From: FEN-1250 sp039918615
GTDB lineage: Bacteria > Gemmatimonadota > Gemmatimonadetes > Gemmatimonadales > Gemmatimonadaceae
DNA: 8,484 bases
Assembly (NCBI GenBank): GCA_039918615.1
Contig: JBDSHG010000229.1
Span: 1-8,484, forward strand
Reading direction: 5' to 3'
A program made the position numbers and the translations under genes. Under the pieces are notes generated by a model. It saw only the letters and a list, made by a program, of their open reading frames with translations. It had not been told where the DNA came from and ran no database searches. This document shows positions 4,567-8,484 of this stretch, piece after piece (position 1 is the first letter of the stretch; the number at the start of each line of letters is the position of its first letter).

Positions 4567-6996
4567 ATGCGCATCGCGACACTCGCTCTCACCCTGCTCG
4601 GCGCCGCCCTTTCCCTTGGCGCGCAGGTGCCGGCCACATGGGTACCCGGTAACGTCGAGACGCGATCGCACGACTACGATCTGATCCACCAGCGCATCGA
4701 GCTCCGCGACATCAGCTGGGACTCGACCTCGCTCAATGGGCGGGTGATTACCACCCTGGCGGCCAGGCGCCCCTCGCTCGACTCGATCATCCTCGACGCC
4801 GCCGCCGGGATCTCGATCCGGCGCGCGACGGACGCCTCGGGACGCGCGCTGCGCACCACCCGCGCCGGCGACACGCTGGTGGTGTACCTCCTGAAGCCGC
4901 TCCGCTTCGGCGACACCACGCGCTTCACGCTCGACTACCATGCGCAAATCCAGAACGGTCACGGCATCACCTTCATCTACGCCGATGGGAGGCCTCATCG
5001 CCCGCAACAGCTCTGGAGCATGGGCGAGACGACGGGCAACAGCGCCTGGTTTCCGACCTACGAGTTCCCGAACGACAAGGAGAGCTGGGAGTTGCTCGCC
5101 ACGGTTCCCGCACACATGACCGTCGTCTCCAACGGGAAGCTCGTGAGCGACGTGCGCAACAAGGATGGCTCACATACCACGCACTGGAGTCAGGAGCAGC
5201 CCTCCGCGACGTATCTCATCTCGGTCGTCATCGCGCCCTACGCGCGTATCCACGATCAATGGCGCGGCATTCCGGTCGACTACTATGTGTATCACGAGGA
5301 CAGCGCGCTGGCGCGCCCGCTCTTCGGCTATACGCCCGACATCATCGAGACGTACTCGAAGCTCACCGGCGTGAAATATCCGTGGGCCAAATACGCGCAG
5401 GAGACGGTCGCCGACTTCTTCGGCGGCGAAGAGATGGTGAGCGCCACCGAGTTGGTCGACTGGCTCCCCGACAAGCGCGCGTACGCGGATCGCCCATGGT
5501 ACCACTGGCTGCTCATCCCGCACGAGCTCGCACACCAGTGGTTCGGCGACGACGAGACCACGGAGAACTGGTCGCACCTCTGGCTCAACGAGGGCTTCGC
5601 CGAATTCATGAACGGCGCCTACTGGGAGGCGAAGGCCGGCCGGCAGGTCAGCGACGACTTCTATCTCGACGAGTACCGGAAGTTCACGGCCACCGACGCC
5701 GAACGCTCGATGCCACTCGTCGCCGAGGGATCGAACAACATCTACCCGAAGGGCGCCCTCGTGCTTCGCATGCTTCGCCGCAGGCTCGGCGACGAGCGCT
5801 TCTGGGCCTCGATGCATCTCTTCCTCACGCGTCATCAGTTCGGCAGCGCGGTCACCGAGGACTTTCGCCAGGCCGTGCTGGACGCGACGGGGGAGAATCT
5901 CGCGCAGTTCTGGGCGGAGTGGATGTATCGGCCGGGGTATCCGCGCTTCTGGGTACGTGCGGCGTACGACTCCGCGAGCCACCTACTGACGCTCACGGTG
6001 AAGCAGACGCAGTCCGACTCGAGCGCCGCGGACTCGGCGTGGCCGCCGATGGCGGCGGTGTTCCACGCGCCCGTGACGGTGCGCGTCGGCACCGCGAAGG
6101 GCGACGTCGTGCATCGTGCGACGCTCGATGCGCGTGAGCAGACGATGGTGATCGAGTCGCTCCCCGCCGCGCCGACGATGGTCGTCTTCGACGAGGGGAA
6201 CACGATCGTGAAGGGGCTCGACTTCCAGCAGCCGACGTCGTGGCTTGCGACGCAGCTCACGCGCGATCCCGATCTGTGGAATCGCTGGTGGGTGATCAGC
6301 GAGCTCGCGCGTCGAGCGCCGGACGCTGACGCGGGCGCGGCGCTCGCGAAGGCGTCGACGAGCGCGGACTACTTCCTCACACGACAACACGCGGTGGCGG
6401 CGCTCGCGCGCTTCCCAGCGTCCATCGCGCTCCCCGCGTTGAATGGTGCGCGCCACGACACGTCGGCGCAGGTGCGCGCCTTCGCGATCTCGGCGCTTGG
6501 CCACATCGGCGGCGCGAGCGCGCTTGCCGCGATCCGAGCAGCATGGAGCGACTCGAGCTACGGCGTGGAGGCCGCGGCGATCTCGACACTCATCGCGCTC
6601 GACACGGCGAATCGGGCAGCGTGGATCGCGCGCGGCCTCGCAGCCAACTCGTATCGCGACGTGGTGCGCAGCGCGGCACTCGATGCCGTGGCGCGGCTGG
6701 AAACGTCCGGATACGCCGCGATGGTCGACTCGCTGCGCGGGGAGACGCCGAGCGCGGCCAACGCGCTTGCGATTCTCGCGGTGCGCGGCGACAGCACGGC
6801 GCTCATCGCGCTGGTGCGCGCGCTCGACGATGCGCGCCCATTCGTCCGCGAGTGGAGCGTGCGCGCACTGTCTCGACTCCCCGCTGAGCTACGCGATCCG
6901 CAGCTCACCGCTGTCGCGGGCACGCTGCGCGACGCGAAGACCAAGGCGGCGGTCGACGCGCTGCTACACCCGAAGCCGGCGGCGCCGGCGCACTAG
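4567..6996 (+). CDS. Exported M1-family zinc aminopeptidase with HEAT-like C-terminus
   Basis: Zinc metallopeptidase of the M1 (gluzincin) family, expected to remove N-terminal residues from peptides outside the cytoplasm. The 809-residue product begins with a signal peptide (residues 1 to about 19, MRIATLALTLLGAALSLGA). A beta-rich N-terminal domain spans about 35-230 and the catalytic domain about 240-460. Zinc ligands are His319 and His323 in HELAHQWFGD plus Glu342 in NEGFAEF; Glu320 is the general base. Tyr393 in YPKGALVLRML matches the transition-state tyrosine. The exopeptidase motif, usually GxMEN, reads GGEEM (286-290), keeping Glu289 but losing the Asn. A beta domain (about 460-550) and alpha-helical HEAT-like repeats (about 570-800) follow. 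No Shine-Dalgarno sequence precedes the ATG at 4567 (CCCGACCCAC), but the signal peptide supports the start. It is divergent from gltA and converges on the flavin oxidase gene. The substrate is unknown. Confidence 0.92.
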   Translation: MRIATLALTLLGAALSLGAQVPATWVPGNVETRSHDYDLIHQRIELRDISWDSTSLNGRVITTLAARRPSLDSIILDAAAGISIRRATDASGRALRTTRAGDTLVVYLLKPLRFGDTTRFTLDYHAQIQNGHGITFIYADGRPHRPQQLWSMGETTGNSAWFPTYEFPNDKESWELLATVPAHMTVVSNGKLVSDVRNKDGSHTTHWSQEQPSATYLISVVIAPYARIHDQWRGIPVDYYVYHEDSALARPLFGYTPDIIETYSKLTGVKYPWAKYAQETVADFFGGEEMVSATELVDWLPDKRAYADRPWYHWLLIPHELAHQWFGDDETTENWSHLWLNEGFAEFMNGAYWEAKAGRQVSDDFYLDEYRKFTATDAERSMPLVAEGSNNIYPKGALVLRMLRRRLGDERFWASMHLFLTRHQFGSAVTEDFRQAVLDATGENLAQFWAEWMYRPGYPRFWVRAAYDSASHLLTLTVKQTQSDSSAADSAWPPMAAVFHAPVTVRVGTAKGDVVHRATLDAREQTMVIESLPAAPTMVVFDEGNTIVKGLDFQQPTSWLATQLTRDPDLWNRWWVISELARRAPDADAGAALAKASTSADYFLTRQHAVAALARFPASIALPALNGARHDTSAQVRAFAISALGHIGGASALAAIRAAWSDSSYGVEAAAISTLIALDTANRAAWIARGLAANSYRDVVRSAALDAVARLETSGYAAMVDSLRGETPSAANALAILAVRGDSTALIALVRALDDARPFVREWSVRALSRLPAELRDPQLTAVAGTLRDAKTKAAVDALLHPKPAAPAH

Positions 6997-7007
6997 CCTA
7001 GGTGCGC
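6988..7007. terminator. Hairpin spanning the two convergent stop codons
   Basis: GCGCAC (6988-6993) pairs with GTGCGC (7002-7007) around an 8-nt loop. The loop holds the TAG of the peptidase gene and the minus-strand TAG of the flavin oxidase gene, one base apart. No T-run follows on either side. It may be a weak roadblock shared by both transcripts or only a coincidence of GC-rich codons. Confidence 0.3.
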
Positions 7008-8158
7008 AGTCGCGAGAGCGCAAAGGGCGCGAGATCGAAGCTCGTCGCGCCCTTCGTGACGAGATCGGCGAGGATCTCGCCGATGGCGCTCGAGAACTTG
7101 AAGCCGTGGCCCGAGCACGGGCTGGCGATGAGCACATTGGCATGCGCGGGATGCCGGTCGATGAGAAAGTCGTGGTCCGGCGTGTTCGTGTAGACGCACG
7201 TCGCGCGATCGAGAATTTTTCCCGCCGCCTGCGGCAGATAGCGCGCGAGCAGCTCTGTCATCTCCCTTCCCTCCGCCGCCGTCGCGCCCTCACGCGGCGC
7301 GTCGATGTCGATCACTGCGCCCTCGTGGTGAATGCCGGCCTTCACCCCGTGCCCGATATCGGGGAAGGTCGCGAAGAAGCGATCGTCCGCGTACTCGATG
7401 AGCGAGATAGGCGAGTGCGCGGCATCGTACCACTCCGGATGCGATGCGGGCTCGAACCAGTGAAAGAGCTGCCGCTCGACCTCGAGGGGGAGGTCGAGCT
7501 CGGGGACGAGGGCCGGAAGCCACGGGCCCGCCGCAAGGATGAGCGCCCGCGCACGAAGCTCCCCCGCATCGGTCTCGAGGCGCACACCGCCATCGTCGGC
7601 ATCCCAGGCGGTGACCGTCACCCCGGTGCGCACCGTTGCCCCCGCGCGCTGCGCGAGCGCGATATGTGCGCGCACGATCTTCTCCGGCAGCAGCAGCCCG
7701 GCACGCGGCTCGAGCAGCGCCATCGATCCATCCGGCACGCGAAAGCCGGGGAAGCGCTCGTGCACCTCCGCCGGATTCAAAATGGCGTGCGAGAGGCCAT
7801 GCTCCCGCGCGCTGCGCAGCGCCCCGCCAAAGAGCGATCCATCCGGTAGACCGATCATGATTCCGCCCGTCTGCACGAACATCGACTCTCCGGCCTCGCG
7901 CGCGAGCGCCCCCCACAGTTCGTACGCGCGCTGCACGATGGGCACGTAGCACGGATGCTCGTAATACGCCTCGCGGATGATGCGCGTGCGGCCGTGCGTC
8001 GAGCCGTTGACGTGCGGCGGCGCGAACTTGTCGACGCCGAGCACCTTCACCCCGCGCGCGGCAAGGTGGTAGAGCGCGGCGCTCCCCATCGCGCCGAGTC
8101 CCAGTACTATCGTATCGTACTGCTCCACGTCGGAATTCATCTCTTTCTGCGGCGTCAT
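6998..8158 (-). CDS. Sarcosine oxidase / N-methyl-L-tryptophan oxidase family (MSOX/SolA-like) flavoenzyme
   Basis: FAD enzyme that oxidatively demethylates secondary amino acids such as sarcosine, giving the amino acid, formaldehyde and hydrogen peroxide. At 386 residues it matches monomeric sarcosine oxidase (about 390). The Rossmann signature GLGAMG is at 20-25, followed by GSTHGRTRIIR (52-62), whose His55 and Arg59/Arg62 match flavin and substrate contacts. Lys273 and His277 in VKAGIH match the oxygen-activating lysine and nearby histidine. Cys321 in CVYTNTPD matches the covalent FAD attachment cysteine, and Lys354 lies in SGHGFKFSS. All key residues are present, so it should be active; sarcosine and N-methyltryptophan oxidases cannot be told apart by eye. 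The ATG at 8158 overlaps the aceK stop as ATGA, indicating translational coupling. An alternative ATG at 8140 is possible, and longer upstream starts would run through aceK in another frame. Confidence 0.88.
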   Translation of the reverse strand: MTPQKEMNSDVEQYDTIVLGLGAMGSAALYHLAARGVKVLGVDKFAPPHVNGSTHGRTRIIREAYYEHPCYVPIVQRAYELWGALAREAGESMFVQTGGIMIGLPDGSLFGGALRSAREHGLSHAILNPAEVHERFPGFRVPDGSMALLEPRAGLLLPEKIVRAHIALAQRAGATVRTGVTVTAWDADDGGVRLETDAGELRARALILAAGPWLPALVPELDLPLEVERQLFHWFEPASHPEWYDAAHSPISLIEYADDRFFATFPDIGHGVKAGIHHEGAVIDIDAPREGATAAEGREMTELLARYLPQAAGKILDRATCVYTNTPDHDFLIDRHPAHANVLIASPCSGHGFKFSSAIGEILADLVTKGATSFDLAPFALSRLRT

Positions 8159-8484
8159 GGCTGAACCAGGCGCCGGCTCGCAGCGTAAGGGAAGATGTCG
8201 ACGACCTCGCCCGCCTTCTGTCGCTGCTGCATTCCGCGCCAGTACTCCACCGTGAGAAGATCGCGGTGCGCTCCCAGGAAGATGTCGCGAAGGGGCGGGG
8301 GCGGAACGAGGAAGGCGCTGAACTCCTCGGGAAAGACGTCGAGCTCGCCCACGTAGTACCACGGCTCGGCCGCCATCTCCTCCTCCTCGGTTCGCGGCTG
8401 CGGGAGCGCGCGGATGTTGCACTCCGTGAGCAAACAGAGCTCGTCGTAATCGTAGAAGATCACGCGGCCGTGTCGGCTGACGCC
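8155..8484 (-). CDS. aceK: Isocitrate dehydrogenase kinase/phosphatase, C-terminal part
   Basis: AceK phosphorylates and dephosphorylates isocitrate dehydrogenase and so directs isocitrate to the TCA cycle or the glyoxylate shunt. Only the last 109 residues are in the window; the gene runs off the right edge and the E. coli protein is 578 residues. The segment opens GVSRHGRVIFYDYDELC, followed by LTECNIR, EEMAAEPWYYVG, DVFPEEFSAFL, then DLLTVEYWRGMQQR and GEVVDIFPY. This matches the AceK C-terminus block by block. The YDYDE motif corresponds to the E. coli aspartates 475 and 477, which serve metal binding and the phosphatase activity. The GTG at 8463-8461 is an internal valine codon, not a start. 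The stop overlaps the start of the downstream flavin oxidase by four bases. AceK is classically found with aceA and aceB in Proteobacteria; the genes upstream are not visible here. Confidence 0.93.
   Translation of the reverse strand, partial: GVSRHGRVIFYDYDELCLLTECNIRALPQPRTEEEEMAAEPWYYVGELDVFPEEFSAFLVPPPPLRDIFLGAHRDLLTVEYWRGMQQRQKAGEVVDIFPYAASRRLVQP

Noticed and set aside
5170..5982. 270-codon minus-strand open frame inside the M1 peptidase gene
   Set aside because: It is antisense to the catalytic domain carrying HELAH and NEGFAE; no family resemblance.
6443..7849. 468-codon plus-strand open frame bridging the peptidase and flavin oxidase genes
   Set aside because: It crosses the real stop codons of two well-identified genes in another frame and strand; composition is Arg-rich.
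8159..8422. 88-residue N-terminal extension of the flavin oxidase
   Set aside because: The extension would overlap aceK in another frame, is low-complexity Arg/Ala/Pro, and precedes the natural family start that coincides with the ATGA overlap.
1..8484. CRISPR array, tRNA, rRNA, insertion sequence or defence cassette
   Set aside because: No regularly spaced repeats with spacers, no cloverleaf sequence, no transposase or integrase motif and no defence-type domain was seen on either strand.

Overview
The window is high-GC, densely packed bacterial chromosomal DNA with mostly single-copy housekeeping genes. I infer a Gemmatimonadota-like source. The reasons are the overall GC-rich codon use, the exported M1 peptidase with an Ala/Gln-ended signal peptide, the fragment of a PD40/TolB-type propeller and the divergent IF-1/bS21 pair. 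This assignment rests on style and not on a marker-gene comparison. I see no insertion sequence, phage gene, tRNA, rRNA or CRISPR array.

Layout, left to right. At 1-442 (+) lies the 3' part of a TolB-like beta-propeller protein whose reading frame is broken near 112-128. It converges on a short minus-strand operon, rpsU-infA (889 to 458: bS21, then IF-1), which has a good sigma70-type promoter at 929-957. Upstream, on the same strand, is an RhlE-type DEAD-box RNA helicase (2455 to 989) with a long Ser/Gly/Arg-rich tail. Divergent from it is a small exported six-cysteine protein of unknown function (2594-2860, +), with its own plausible promoter and ribosome binding site. Next comes a large imperfect stem-loop made of ACGGAT repeats (2917-3020), which probably terminates transcription from both sides. 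The type II citrate synthase gene gltA follows (4366 to 3050, -). A 200-bp divergent intergenic region with overlapping palindromes, including a CRP/FNR-like core, separates gltA from an exported M1-family zinc aminopeptidase with a HEAT-like C-terminus (4567-6996, +). The peptidase gene converges, with only one base between the stop codons, on a sarcosine/N-methyltryptophan oxidase-type flavoenzyme gene (8158 to 6998, -). That gene overlaps by ATGA with the 3' end of aceK (isocitrate dehydrogenase kinase/phosphatase), which runs off the right edge.

Functionally, the window mixes translation/RNA genes (rpsU, infA, RNA helicase) with central carbon metabolism. GltA feeds the TCA cycle. AceK sets the split of isocitrate between the TCA cycle and the glyoxylate shunt. 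The flavin oxidase translationally coupled to AceK would release small C1/C2 products. I see no defence system or other obvious multi-gene novelty. The best candidates for undescribed biology are the small Cys-rich exported protein, the ACGGAT stem-loop, the operator cluster upstream of gltA and the aceK-oxidase coupling.
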